From contig NC_042617.1 of NCBI RefSeq assembly GCF_901001135.1, forward strand, positions 496,476,735 to 496,540,734: 64,000 nucleotides of DNA, in the 5' to 3' direction. Shown here in pieces: positions 44,340 to 56,689 of this stretch; the stretch's first letter is position 1; the number at the start of each line of letters is the position of its first letter. The notes under the pieces are model-generated. The model ran no database searches, had not been told where the DNA came from, and saw only the letters and a list, made by a program, of their open reading frames with translations. The stretch comes from Rhinatrema bivittatum. Lineage: Eukaryota > Chordata > Amphibia > Gymnophiona > Rhinatrematidae. A program made the translations under genes and the position numbers.

Positions 44340-44770
44340 CCAGCCAGAGTGGATTAAAGAACCCCAAGGTGGTACAACATTAGTAATGCAGCAAAGCAGA
44401 GTGGCACATAGCCCCCCAAGGCGTAGTATAAGAGCCACAGCAGCAAGGAAGTGAAGCAGCAGGATTCCAAAGGTGTAGCTTCAGAGGCACAGATGGCAAC
44501 AAGCAGAGTATCAGCAAGACCATCAAGGTGTAGTGTCAGAAACAGGACAGCTAGGCGGAGTGACAGCAAGATAACAAAGGTGTAGCATTAGGAGCAGGGC
44601 AGCAAGGCATAGTAGCAGCAATACCCCCAAGTGTAGAATCAGGGGAATGGCAACTACTAGACAGAATGACAACAAGACCCCCAAGTATAGCAGTACAGCA
44701 GTAAGGTGGAGTTGCATCAAGTCCCCTAATGGGTAAAGTCTGGGGTATGGCAGCAAGGCTAAGTGGTAGT
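44340..44770. repeat. ~52-bp minisatellite, about eight copies
   Basis: CAAGGTGTAG-like blocks at about 44365, 44417, 44468, 44524, 44576, 44628 and 44681 give spacings of 51-56 bases, with shared GCAGCAAGGC and AGCAAGA neighbours. The period is not a multiple of three and no protein family is recognised. Confidence 0.8.
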
Positions 44771-46617
44771 AACACTCCTCAGGTTATCTTCAGGAGCAGG
44801 ACTGCTTCACCTTGACTGTGCTCCATCCTGTCTACTTGCCCTCTTCTTCCACCTTGGCTCTGTCCTGGCTACTATTCCACTCAGGAATGTTTTGGTTACT
44901 ATACTTTCTAGTCTCATTCCAGCAGTTTTGAATGGGCCATAGAATTGAAAGGGAAACATGAATGAAAATAAAATGTTCTTTTAATTCATAGGCACCTTCC
45001 ATTCATTTTAGGGGTCTACACATAGAATAAAAATGGTTTCATTTTATCCATTGTTTCAAACAAATGCACATCTGCACTAGATATTTTTAGAGGGGTCAAG
45101 TTTTCAAATATGACTATCTCCCCAGCTGTGATGTGAAGTGTTATATTTACTTAAAGGCTGCATTAATAAAGTTACTAGCAAATGTCATGGGACACAGAGG
45201 GTGCTCTAGGAAATAATAAAGAAGTACACTCTTCCTGTTTAACTGTGTGGCTGAGTGTCTTTGTGATAGGGCCTAGTTATATCTCAATAACCAGCACTCA
45301 GCCCTCTAAAACCTGATTTTAGCCAGGTTGACCCTTTAGTGCATAGATTTGTTTTCTTTAAGATTCTCTTGTTATTTACTTTTGGGAGATGATTGATGGA
45401 GTCATTAGTTTGCTCTTGAACAGGGATTTCTCTCATCATCTCTACTTATTTTCTACATAAACATTCACCGTGCACTTAACTACAAATCTAATCTACAAAT
45501 GAATAATTTTTCTTTAAGGTCAGATTTCTTAGGCAATTGTCTGCCACTTGGAAATGTCACAGCATTAATCCTGATCATATCCTCTTTCACACTGTCTTTT
45601 TACCCTTTTAAAGTAGTACTAAAAATGAAATTCACAGGAGTTCTTGAGATGCTGTTAACAATATTCACAGATGGGTAAAGGAATGACTATGATAATAGGT
45701 TTCAAACTACCATAACATCTTTTTAATTTGTTGAGCTTGTCGGGTGTTAAAGCACATGTATTAACAAGGCAGTATCTCAAATGAGGGTTTAATCTAGATT
45801 TAATAAGAATCCATTTAAACATCTTGATATATTGTATGGCCTTTACATGCATGGAAGCCTACAATGAAAATTTTGTGTCTACTGATATTATTTCTGAAAA
45901 AACTTTTAGTCTGAAGAAACTTGATTTAATTTAATTTTGCTTTTTACTATCCCCAACTTTTTTAGTCTATTTCCCAGTGATCATGCTTTACAGAACTGGT
46001 AATGAAACTAAATATAGTTCAATAAGGAGAAAAATATGATAAAACTGTAGTGCAAATTTAAAATTCATTGTTGTGTCTATACTACTAGTATACTTATTGT
46101 GGAAAAGGTTAATACAACAAACACTGCTATCACTGTTGTATGTAATTCTTTACTTATGGCTATACGTTTTCAAGGAAAAATTGGATCTGAGCTACACAGG
46201 TTCTTTTAACACATGTACTTTACACACATTTTCAAAGAAAAACTACCTGAGTTGTTTCTGTTTGAAAATTAGCAACTTCAATGTATATCTACTAAAAGTG
46301 TCTGTGAATTTTGCTCCTCTTAATTGTGTAGGCAATGAAAATTGAATATTCACATGCCCCCAGCATAAGCACTCCCAAAGGAATGCCTCCTTTCATGGCA
46401 GCTAAAAGTGTGTGCACTATGAAACCCATAAGTACATTTTGCCACATTTGAGGAGGGCAATTTTAAGTCTGTTAATTTTACCGAGATACATACTTTTGAA
46501 AATGTCAATCTCTACATGCACATGTTGATCAGATAACAGTTGCATCATGGTAAATGCTCTGCTCATTCCTAAATTAATAGTATAAATCTGAGCTTCCATA
46601 TATTAACAGATGTTGAA
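44771..46617. other. interval without recognised gene
   Basis: No domain-bearing frame, repeat family or RNA gene was recognised. Confidence 0.5.
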
Positions 46618-47571
46618 GTCCTCAACCATCTCAGGTGCAACCACCTTCTCTCACCTATCAATAATTAACCCCATCTTTGTCCCATGCTGTCATATTTGTA
46701 AGAAACAGCTGTCTTTATTGGATGGATATGGCCATAGCATAGGTCATTGCATACAACAATAAAATTACAAAATGATTCTAATATTCTTCAATTTTCAAAA
46801 CATTAATTACTAACATATTCTCAATCACCAGGGGTGACCATGCCCTTACCTGCTGAATTTCAAATCAAAATGCTCCATAGGATCCTGCTACTGTAATGTA
46901 GCACTGTTGGGGGACACAGGGCCATCGAAACCTTGCCCCTCATATTATCCTGCATTCAATCCTCATTACAGATGAAGTTCTCAGCAGTGCACCGAAGTCT
47001 ACTTCATAAAAGAGCAGGTGTCACTCATTAAGCATGCCAACACAATTTTGGGTGATGAGCAGGCCAAACTCGGCCATTGAAGCCGAAGACTTGACAGTCA
47101 ACTCATCTTTCTGTCACCCACTGATGCAATGTAGGTGCAGGAATACCATGCTACTTGGTATTCTCCACCCAGCCAGCTTATAAGAATTACACAAGCCATG
47201 CACCCTGGGCCATAGTCAAATCCCTGCCCCTATGCTGCGACTGTTCTGTGGTCCCCTATACCCACCATGCCATGTTAGAACCATATAAGCCATCCCCTTG
47301 TGGGTGGGCTGAGTGGAAAAACCGCCAAAATAAGAGGCTGGGTAGTGGATCAGCTCACATTTAAATTCTGTTTGCTGGCTCAACCATAAGCCCCCTGCCC
47401 CCTCTCTTGCTCCAGAGGTGGAACACCTCAGGGGCTGTGGCCTCCCTGCCTTAGTTGGGGGTGGGTTGGCTCCTCAACCATGTCAGGTGCAACTGCCTCA
47501 TCTTGCCTATCCATAGTTACTTCACAATTGTCCCATGCTGTCATATTTGAAAGAAACAACTGTCAGTCCAT

Positions 47572-49286
47572 TGTTGTGGGAACACTGGAGGCGGTCCCAT
47601 TTTTGGGAGATTGTGTAACTTCAGCCATGATGCAACCACAGAGGAGCTCTGGAAAACGCCGAGGCAGGAGAGGAGTGTCCAAGCACAGGCTGGAGATGCA
47701 GAACCCTGGCCTCTACCGAACCTGATTGCATCAAAGAGACCCAGCAATGCAATGTTGGTCTCTGGGGTAGCCCTCCGGCCACTCCATAGCCCTTTCGGAC
47801 CTGCTGTACGGAAACAGCAAATGCGACAGGACGGACAGAGGCTGAAGGGCGAAGACATCAGACTCAGATGAAGACTCAGGATATGTGAGGGATTCACACA
47901 AAGAGTCAGGATACTTAAGAGGTTGAGACGAGACTCTGGATACTTAAAGGGTTGAAGAACTGAGACGGACTCAAGTTGCTGAAGAACTGAGACGGGCTCA
48001 AGTTGCTTGAAGGGAAGGACTCCTACCGAGTCACAAGATCAAGAATACTGTACAGGTACTGCCACATCACGCGCCCTACACAGCCAATCAAGGAAGGTCA
48101 CGGACCATGCTGGTGGTTCCCAACTCAGGCTCCTTGGAGGTTCCACGATGAAGACTCTGACGAGGCCTGCACCAAGGTGCGCCCTCCACAGCCAGTTAAG
48201 GCAAGGCACAGACCACACTGGTATGGTACAGGTTATGCAGATTTCATACATATGGACAAGGCAAATACAAGGGGCTCCAAAGACCCGGACAGGATTCAGG
48301 TTAAGGAGAAGGACTTCAGGATCCAAGGGCTCAGAGTAAAAAGGCTCAGCATGGAGCTCGAGTGAACTCAGAGTATGGAACCTGAAGCTCGGAGGATTAA
48401 AAGCCAGAATCTTCAGGAGGCTTACGCTGCCGAGGCAAAGGACATCTGGATAAAGGAAGATCAGGACGTGAAGACATTCGGAGAAGAGGACATCAGGACT
48501 TCAGGGGATCCGAAGAACGACACATCAGGGACATTAGGAGATCTGAAGAGATGGATGTCGGAACATCAGGAACTGGATGGATGAAGACACGGGGTCTGAC
48601 GAGAGACCTTGATGAAGATAAAGACGAAGACATGGAATTCCAGCATGGAACCGAGTTCCAATGAGAAGCTGGATTGCTGAGAAGTCCTAAGAAGGACTGG
48701 CTCCTTGTGAAGGCAATGAAGCAATGAAGACAGGCCCTTCTTATAGGGTTGAAGATAGACTCCCATGATGACATCATCAGGAGGACCAGTCCCTCGCTGG
48801 CCCTTTAAGAATGGAAGAGAGGCACGGCCTCACGCCTAAGGAGGAAGTGGGCAGGACCTTGGAGAGCAGCATCCCTACCATTGAGTGCAGGAGCAAAGCT
48901 GAGCTGCGGAACAGACCCCGACGCTGAAGCGGTGGGGTCCAGACCGCAGGGAAGTGACTGAGGGCAGCTCCATGTCGCAGGCAATGCCGAGGATGGAGGC
49001 CCCTCCCCAAGGAGGGGGCAAGGTAACTTCGGCAGCCTCTGGACTGCATGGGAATGCTGTCGGCGGCCTCCTGGCTGCCAAAGCAGCACCTGGGCGGCTC
49101 CCCGCCATGGTCAGGCAGTAAGAACATCGGCGGTCTCTGGACCGCGCGGGGACGTCGGCGGCAGCCCCCTGGCCACAGGGCAGCACCAGAGTGGCTCAGC
49201 CGCGTGAGAGAACGTTGGCAGCCTCCAGGCCACTGAAGAAGCTGGAAAAGAGGTGAGAGGCTACCCAGGTGGGTAGAATCATAACA
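47572..49286 (-). mobile_element. antisense solo LTR, 1.7 kb
   Basis: On the minus strand it begins TGTTATGATTCTACCC (complement of 49271-49286) and ends CCAGTGTTCCCACAACA at 47572. CCAT occurs on both sides (47568-47571 and 49287-49290). Removing it joins the two parts of tandem unit 2. The minus-strand U3 has TTAAAGGGCCAGC, then CCTATAAGAAGGG. Later GGCTGTGTAGGGCGCG is shared with the LTR at 37737-39671, so they are related. No coding capacity. Confidence 0.87.
48741..48747 (-). promoter_or_regulatory. TATA-like box of the antisense LTR
   Basis: Minus-strand CCCTATAAGAAGGG, at the same place relative to the AAAGGGCCAGC block as the TATA box at 38239. Confidence 0.6.
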
Positions 49287-50101
49287 CCATTATTCGAAAG
49301 AAGATCTTTATTGAATGGATATGGCCGCAGCATAGGTCATTGCATACAATCATTAAATTACAAAACAATTACTAACATTCATTCAATTTACAAAACATCA
49401 ATTACTAAAATATTCTCAATCCCCAGGGGTGACCACAAACTCACCTGCTGAATTTCAATTCACTAAATGCTCCATAGGATCCTGCTAATGCAATGTAGCA
49501 CTGTTGTGGATGTAGGGCCATCGAAGCTATACTCCAATTTCAAAGGGCTCTATAGTATCATACTACAGCAATGCAGCGCCATTGGGGGACACAGGGCCAT
49601 TGAAGCCTTGCCCCTCAGTTTATCCTGCATTCAATCCTGATTACAGTCAAAGTTTTCAGCAGTGCATTGAAGTCCTGCTCTATAAAAGAGCAGGTGTCAC
49701 TCATTAAGCATGCCAACACAATTTTGGATGATGCACAGGTCAATCCTGGCCATCGAAGCCGAAGTCTTAACATTCATCTCATCTCGCTGTTACCCATCGT
49801 TGCAACATAGTAGCGGGAATACCTTGCTACCTGGTATTTTCTATCTGGCCAGCTTTCAAGAATTGCACATACTGCGCACCCCAGGTCGGGGTCAATCCCC
49901 CACCACAAGCCCACGGTATTGACAAATCACTTGCTGTAGGCACCCCAGGGACCCCGCTGCGGCCATATTTTACAACCACTGATGCTGCTTAGAGCTTTAA
50001 CAACTCTTAATGCTCTTGTTCAATTTCTTACCCAAAATGCATACTGTTCCAGAGATAGCACCATCCCTCTAAAAATCCACAGGAGGATACTGCATATTGT
50101 C

Positions 50102-50933
50102 TAGAGATGTGAATCGTGTCCTCGATCGTCTTAACGATCGATTTCGGCTGGGAGGGGGAGGGAATCGTATTGTTGCCGTTTGGGGGGGTAAAATATCGTG
50201 ATATATCGTTAAAATCGTTAAAACCCGCTAAAACCCACCCCCGACCCTTTAAATTAAATCCCACACCCTCCCGAACCCCCCCCAAATGACTTAAATTACC
50301 TGGTGGTCCAGCGGCGGTCCGGAACGGCAGCGGTCCGGAACGGGCTCCTGCTACTGAATCTTGTTGTCTTCGGCCGGCGCCATTTTCCAAAATGGCGCCG
50401 AAAAATGGCGGCGGCCATAGACCAACAGGATTCGACGGCAGGAGGTCCTTCCGGACCCCCGCTGGACTTTTGGCAAGTCTTGTGGGGGTCAGGAGGCCCT
50501 CCCCCAAGCTGGCCAAAAGTTCCTGGAGGTCCAGCGGGGGTCAGGGAGCGATTTCCCGCCGCGAATCGTTTTCCGTACGGAAAATGGCGCCGGCAGGAGA
50601 TCGACTGCAGGAGGTCGTTCAGCGAGGGTTCCGGCCGCTGCCGTTCCGGACCCCCAGGTAATTTAAGTCATTTCGGGAGGGTGGGGGATTGAAGGAGGTA
50701 GGATTTGGCAAGGAAATGTTTAAGTTATTTGGGGGGGGTTCGGGAGGGTGGGGGATTTAATTTAAAGGGTCGGGGTGGGTTTTAGCGGGTTTTAGTGTGG
50801 CGGCTCACGATTCTAACGATTTATAACGATAAATCGTTAGAATCTCTATTGTATTGTGTTCCATAACGGTTTAAGACGATATTAAAATTATCGGACGATA
50901 ATTTTAATCGTCCTAAAACGATTCACATCCCTA
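50102..50933. mobile_element. complete hAT MITE (family A), 832 bp
   Basis: Starts TAGAGATGTGAATCGTG and ends CGATTCACATCCCTA. ATATTGTC flanks both sides (50094-50101 and 50934-50941), a perfect 8-bp duplication. Its left arm matches 26097-26640. The right arm is shortened internally near 50633-50720, so the palindrome is incomplete. No coding capacity. Confidence 0.95.
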
Positions 50934-50941
50934 ATATTGTC

Positions 50942-52189
50942 ACCAACCTATGTGACTGTCTCCATTCTGGAATGTGCTGAATATCACCATGTGTCTGGCG
51001 AGCCCTCTATCCTGAAACCTATGGGGTTTATTATGTGGGATGCACTGTATGCCATAATTATCAAATGGGAATATGGTAGTCTTGAATCACTCTAACTGCC
51101 AGGGTCCACTAAGCTCATTTCTAGAGCATAGATGTATACCGCTAAATTGTCTAATTTTTGGTTTGGAGATTTTGCCATAAGAGATTTAAACTATTGTAAT
51201 GTGCGAGGTTGCAAGAGCCGAAGATCAAACAGAAGAACGTATAACCAATAAACTTAGCAAATGTATTAGCAAACACTGGGTGATTACCAGCCTATAATAT
51301 ATCAGGGTTACTTTCCAGAGTCCTTCAAATGCTATCATGCATATGCTAGAGACTAGATTATAGGTGTGTATAAATCCCCTTTCATTCACTTGCAGTAATG
51401 AGGAAATTAACTTTGAGTAGCTCCAATGCTGTGCAAGCTATGATGCCACCTCGTGAACACTAGATGAAATATCCTACTTGGACAATAACTGGTCATCCGC
51501 AGGGGCAACTCCTCCTGGAAGAGAAAAGAAAATCCAGCATGCAAGGGCAACTATTGCTATAGGCCATCACAAATTCACCTTATAAGAATATGCTAATATG
51601 CTCTGGTCTTGGAAAATTCTGACATGCAAATGCTGTAGCATAGAAGGCATCAGGGATAGTAAGTATCTCTTATACCAAGCTACTCAGATCGACAAGCCTA
51701 TAATGACACAGGGATGCTGAGCAAGGTTTCTGATTGCAAATGCATGACTATCCAAACCAAGAAGATGATGGATGATTTATAATCCTTCAATAACTTATCT
51801 TAGTGGCAACATTGCCTACCATATATCTGGTCATGGCCCCAAATTCTTAAAGGAGGAGCCAAATGCTGATGACGAAGGAACAGAACCTTTGCTAGATGGC
51901 CATCCTTCTGACCCCTATCCCTCGAGATTCATGGAAGTAACCTGCTGAACCAGTCACTGGTAGCCAATGGTAGCTCTCTGTTTATTGAATCCTGGATGCA
52001 TTCCATGGCCTCTATTGAAATGGAAATCAAGCAGCATGGGATCAACATCAAAGATATCCGGTCACAAAATGGGCTAAAATTTTGATAACAAGCGAGAAGA
52101 TACATACTGAAAGCATAGAAGTATAAAGATCTTGCTCCACACCAAGAACCTGCCATGCGCTCTCTCAAAGGCAATGCAATAAGATCCCA
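50942..52189. other. interval without recognised gene, downstream of retroviral pol
   Basis: Lies on the 3' side of the antisense pol relic, where envelope and LTR would be expected. The minus-strand frame at 51929-52174 shows no recognisable envelope motif. No LTR boundary was found. Confidence 0.4.
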
Positions 52190-55100
52190 CTACCAGGAGA
52201 AAGCTGAGACAGAGAAAAACAATGTCTGGGTGCTATAAAAGATTAGGAGAACAAGGTAACTGGACAGCTTCCCCACATCCTGCTTCACCTGTCCAGTGAA
52301 TTGAGTATCTCTGTCACTCTCAAATGTATCTGGAATACCAAATCTCAGAATGACTTCTGTTATCAATTTCTTTGCGACAGTGAAAGCAACAGCCCTAGCC
52401 ATAGGAAGCACTTCATTCCACCCAGTAAACATATATGTAAAATGTAAAATATACTTCCAATATAGTACTCATGGCATCACAATAAAATCCATTTTCAGTC
52501 GCACAAATGGTCCCTAGGGGGAGCCCAGATATGCGGGTGCAACCCACAAACCTTTTCCAATGTTATGAACAGCTCAGGTACCACATGTCTGCATCAGAGC
52601 AGAGGCAATGGGTCCTAGATTAGGGGCCCAACAGTGGGAATATATCTCCTTCTTCACTCCTGGCTTGCTTGAGCGAGAGCTGGAGCAAGCCAAACGAGCA
52701 AAGTATGGAAGGAGAGTAGAGGGGGGCCACATGAAGGTTAATGGGACCATGCCAAAGGCCAGCTGGCAAGGTGGTGCAATTCTGAGGCGTCTAGCAGGGG
52801 TGTTCATCGGTGGCAGCTACCTGCTGCAAAAGAAGTACAGAAAGAGAAACCTGGTCCGGAACCTATACTGGAAAAATAGAGTGAAGAGAAGAAGTATGTG
52901 AGTCAGATATGGCAGCCTGATGGGTGGCAGCATCAGCAAAGGCATTTCCATGGGTCTCAAATGAGTCTCAGATGAATAGGCTGAGCATTTCACCATCGCA
53001 ACCTGTGAAGGAGAAAATAGAGTATATAACAAGGCTTGAATGAAATCATGATGTTTAATTGGAGATCCAGAGGAGGTAAGGAAATCTTGATGCTTCCAAA
53101 TGGCCCCAAAATGATGGACAACCCCAAAAGCATACTGAGAATCTGTGTAAATAGTGACTGATTGGGAAGGGGTAAGGAGGTATGCCCAAGTTAAGGCCAC
53201 AAACTCTGCAATTGGGCAGAGACATCTAGCCCCAAGAGCTGGTACAAAATTTCAGTCTTTGACATATTCAGCAGTAACTTATTTTTAAACAGCCAATCTT
53301 TAATGGTTTTCAAGCAGAGAGAGATCTTCTTCAAGATACAATCAATTGATCCTTGAATAGGTACAAAAAACTGAGTATCATCTGCGTATAACCGGTAGCC
53401 TACATCTAATTGCACCAGTACTTTGCAGACAGGAGCTATATAAATATTGAAGAGAATGGGGGAGAGTGCTGATCCATGTGGTACTCCAGTAGTGAGATTG
53501 AAACTATCAGAATGATGGCCTGCAATATAAATGGATTGAGAACAGTCTTTTAGAAAAGAGGAAAACCAATTTAAGACTGTATCATCAGTTCCGATATTAG
53601 ATACAGTGTAGAGCTTATCCAAAACATACAACTAGACTGCATGTTGATTGCTGAATTGTTTCTGGTGGCACAGAGACATATGAAAGAGGAAGAGGGGTGG
53701 CCCCAATAAACTCTGATGGAGAACAGACAGCATACCTGGCCTGAAGGGACCCTGACAGGCCCTTAAAACAGGAGCTGTCAGCAAAATAAATCAAATCTGG
53801 AATGAGGAGAAGAATATCCATAACATATGGATGAAACCTGGCATCCATGTGGACAGCGGCATCACAATCATGAGGCTCCCCATCATCTGGTAAAGACAAA
53901 AGGGAAGTCTGGTTAAGAGGAGGGAAGTGGCGAATAGTCAAATTATCCTGGCCAGTAAGTATGAGCTCATATCTAGTCAGACGAGCTTGAGACAGCAACT
54001 GGGTTTTAGAGTGAGTCAAAAATGTAGAAACAAAATGTGGAACAAAAGGCTGCAGAGGATGGTCTAGTACAAATGGCTGTGATTGTTCTACCAGGCCAGC
54101 CACAGCCACAACTGCTTTCATGCATGTTGGGAGACCTCAGGCAACAGCATCAAGTAGATGGGAAAAGTAAGCTACTGGTCTATGAAGTCCCCCATGTTTC
54201 TTGGTGAGAACTCCTGAAGTCACCCCATCATACTTGTGGCAACAGAAAGTGAAAGGTAAAGAGTAGTTGGGGAGGCCTAGAGCAGGAGCAGAGGGAAAGG
54301 CCTGTTTGAGAGTAGTAAAAGAGGCCTTCTTTAGAGAATCACAGGATAAGAGGGTGGCCTTGGAGGCACTGGAACCTTTAAGTAGATCATAAAGAGGCCT
54401 GGTGTGGGTAGAGAAATCAAGGATCAAAAGACAGCAGAAATTAACTGTAGCCAAGAAGGAACACAGTTGTCTAGTAGTAGTGGGATGGGGAATGTTCAGG
54501 ATGGCCTGAATGCAGTTGGCAGTAAGAGCATGAGAGCCTAGAGAAATATGGAAACCAAAATAAACAACAGAATAAGAACAAAGTTGCAATTGCTCCTTGG
54601 AAACTTTGAGACAATCCTCAGCTAACTGAATCAGTAAGTGCAGAGTATCCTCAACAGAGACTTGGTAAGTAACAGAGCAGAGGAGGAGGTCATCAACATA
54701 TTGAAGCAGGGTAGAACTTTTAGGGAAATGGAAAGAGTTGAGAACAGAGTGTAGAGCATGAGAAAAAATAGAGGGGGAGTGGATGAACCCTTGTGGGAGG
54801 TATGTCCAGGTATAATGCTGACATTCAAAGGTAAAATAGAAGAGGTATTGGGATTCTGGGCCAATGGAAATAAAAAAGAAAGTGGAACACAAATCTAAAA
54901 CAGAGAAGACAAGAGACTCAGGGGGTATCTTATAAAGGAGAGTGTAAAGAACAGGGTCCACTGGAACACAAGGCAAAACAATGGAATCAATGTCCCATAA
55001 GTCCTGCAAAAAGCGGTAATGGATGGGACTTTCTTGAGTGGCAGGTTTAGGGACAGGAAAGATGGTGGAATTGCGAAGGACAAGAGTAGCTGGTGGAATT

Positions 55101-55402
55101 TTCACTAAAATGCCCTGGGCCAAAAGATCTTGAATAGCAGGACAAATGCCCTCAATGGCAGCAGGCTTTAAGGGAAATTGAGGCCTGCAGGGCAACTGGC
55201 AGGAATGGTCAACAGGAATGACATCAGGAGGGATAGCCAGATAACCTACATCATTATTGTCCTTAGCCCAAAGGGACTCAGGGACAATTGAGAGGTCTAG
55301 TCCAGGAGAGCAAAAGAGAAGAAAAGGGGAGCAGGGAGTATACCATAGGGAGAATCTAAGCAGGCTTGCATTACCAGGGCTCCAGACGGAACTCTGGTAC
55401 AT
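52190..55402 (-). pseudogene. class I-like endogenous retrovirus pol relic
   Basis: Minus-strand pieces follow retroviral pol order. Reverse transcriptase occupies 54137-55402 (421 residues open): LPQGFIHSP is the template-binding block, YVDD the catalytic motif (complement of 54689-54700). The connection/RNase H region starts in 53615-54121 (YFADSSCFKG) and continues at 52817-53217 (TIYTDSQYAFGVVHHFGA), separated by an L2 fragment. Integrase follows: its core shows an Asp in a KMDFI-like block and a second in ESDRDTQFTG, within 52250-52520. Frameshifts occur at the RNase H end and between integrase parts, and the integrase Glu is not seen. The YVDD and LPQG blocks resemble gamma/epsilon retroviruses. 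gag, protease and env are not recognised; 55403-55646 is unassigned. Clearly inactive. Confidence 0.85.
53220..53635 (-). pseudogene. L2-like RT fragment inside the retroviral RNase H
   Basis: The minus-strand frame has GTDDTVLNWFSSFLKD, TTGVPHGSALSPILFNIYI (motif B), YADDTQFF (catalytic motif) and LLLNMSKTEIL, the central RT of an L2-like LINE. It lies between two halves of the retroviral RNase H domain, which would otherwise be continuous. Unusually, it has neither a LINE 3' tail nor a 5' part. No target duplication could be defined. The junctions fall near 53220 and 53635. Confidence 0.85.
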
Positions 55403-55646
55403 AGCTCCTGGTCAAGGCCATAACTGGAATGTTCCATAGACAGTCCAGGACATGGAGACAAGACAAGGAACAAGGCGAAGATATCGGCGGAGCACCACCG
55501 TCGGGCACATGGCCTTGCATTCTGTTGTGTTCTGTGGTGGTTTAGTGTGCCCATGGGCCTCAGCCCGACCCAGACCTTCCAGGCCGAGCCAAGGATTGAT
55601 GGTGGCTCCGCATGGCTGATGACCAACAAAACCCAAAAGTAACAGA

Positions 55647-56241
55647 TAGGGATGTGCATTCATTTTTCACGAATTAGACAATGTCACCGATATTGTCTAA
55701 TGCATCACGGTTCAGTAGCACCAATATACGAAGTGATTTTTGCCAAAATTTTGGCAAAATTCGTATTTTGTGTTAGTGCGCACTAACGGAGTTACTGTGC
55801 ACTGCATATCTCTTAGTGTGCAGTAATACCAATTAGTGCGCACTGTTTCTAGCTAACGAACTCTTCATGAATTGATACTTTTAAATTTTTAAGTAGCATT
55901 TTTTTAGTGCGCACTAACATTAGTTATAGTGCACTACTACATACTTAGTGCACTGTAAGTTCTATTAGGGTGCACTAACTAACCTGTTGGTACGCACTAA
56001 CGGGCCTTAATGAGCATTAACATATAGCTAGTGCGCACTATCTCGGGTGGTGTACTGCGCACTAATGTGTAGAAAGTGCGCACTAACTGGCTGTTAGTGT
56101 GCAGTAAGGCCTGTTAGTTCGCACTAATGCACTTCGTTGAAAATTGCCAAAAAAAAAAAATGAACCGTGGGAAATCAAAATTTCCCATGGAGCACCCGAT
56201 CCAAAGCCTGAACCGAAATGTTTAAATGAAGCACATCTCTA
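55647..56241. mobile_element. complete hAT MITE (family C) with GTGCGCACTAA array
   Basis: Starts TAGGGATGTGCATTC and ends GAAGCACATCTCTA. GTAACAGA flanks both sides (55639-55646 and 56242-56249), a perfect 8-bp duplication. The interior (about 55772-56130) has a dense array of TTAGTGCGCACTAA and variants. No coding capacity. Confidence 0.95.
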
Positions 56242-56249
56242 GTAACAGA

Positions 56250-56675
56250 AGCCATGAACCTTGGATTTATTATGGACACTACATTGTCACTGAAACCTCA
56301 AATCTCCAAGGTTATTAAATCCTCATACTTTAAACTTCATTTGTTATGTAGTTTAAACCTTTTCTAAGTCAGGCAGATTTGAGGACAACTGTACAATCTA
56401 TTGTACTGACTCCTCTTGACTACTGTAACTCTTTATATTTGGGACCCACAAAAATCTCCGAGAACCCTGCAATTAGTGCAAAGCTCAGCAGCCAGGGTTA
56501 TTTCATGGGTACCAATTAGAGAACATTTTACCCCTACCTTGATTAGCTTACATTTCTTACCAATAAAATGGAGGATTATTTTTAAAGTTATCCTGCTTGT
56601 GTTCAAAGGCATCAATGAGCTCACCCCTCCCAGTTTTAATGCAGCATTAAAACTGTATCCATTTTCCTGCTAAGA
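56250..56675 (+). pseudogene. L2-like LINE C-terminal fragment
   Basis: Broken plus-strand frames give LGFIMDTTLSLKPQISKV-like and later LVQSSAARVISWVPIREHFT, ISLHFLPIKWRIIFKVI and LVFKGINELTP. These correspond to the NLGV, AARIL, LHWLPI and ILTLIHK blocks of the other L2-like copies. There is at least one frame break near 56400. It lacks a 3' tail and is followed at about 56690 by the tail of an oppositely oriented L2-like copy. Confidence 0.75.
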
Positions 56676-56689
56676 TCATCAGATCATCA

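Larger units (their letters stand above)
46618..50101 (+). repeat. ~856-bp tandem duplication, second unit interrupted
   Basis: Unit 1 (about 46618-47473) starts CTCAACCATCTCAGGTGCAA; unit 2 starts at about 47474 with CTCAACCATGTCAGGTGCAA. Unit 2 is broken by the LTR at 47572-49286, then resumes at 49287 with a similar order: TTTATTG(G/A)ATGGATATGGCC, AGCATAGGTCATTGCATACA, CCAGGGGTGACCA, GAGCAGGTGTCACTCATTAA, GCATGCCAACACAATTTTGG. Unit 2 also has an internal ~90-bp duplication of the GGATCCTGCTA...GGGCCAT segment (49476-49600). Units are diverged, perhaps a quarter of positions. No coding family is recognised. Confidence 0.8.

Noticed and set aside
51929..52174. Minus-strand frame as retroviral envelope
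   Set aside because: It is in the right place after integrase but shows no transmembrane-subunit motif that I can recognise.
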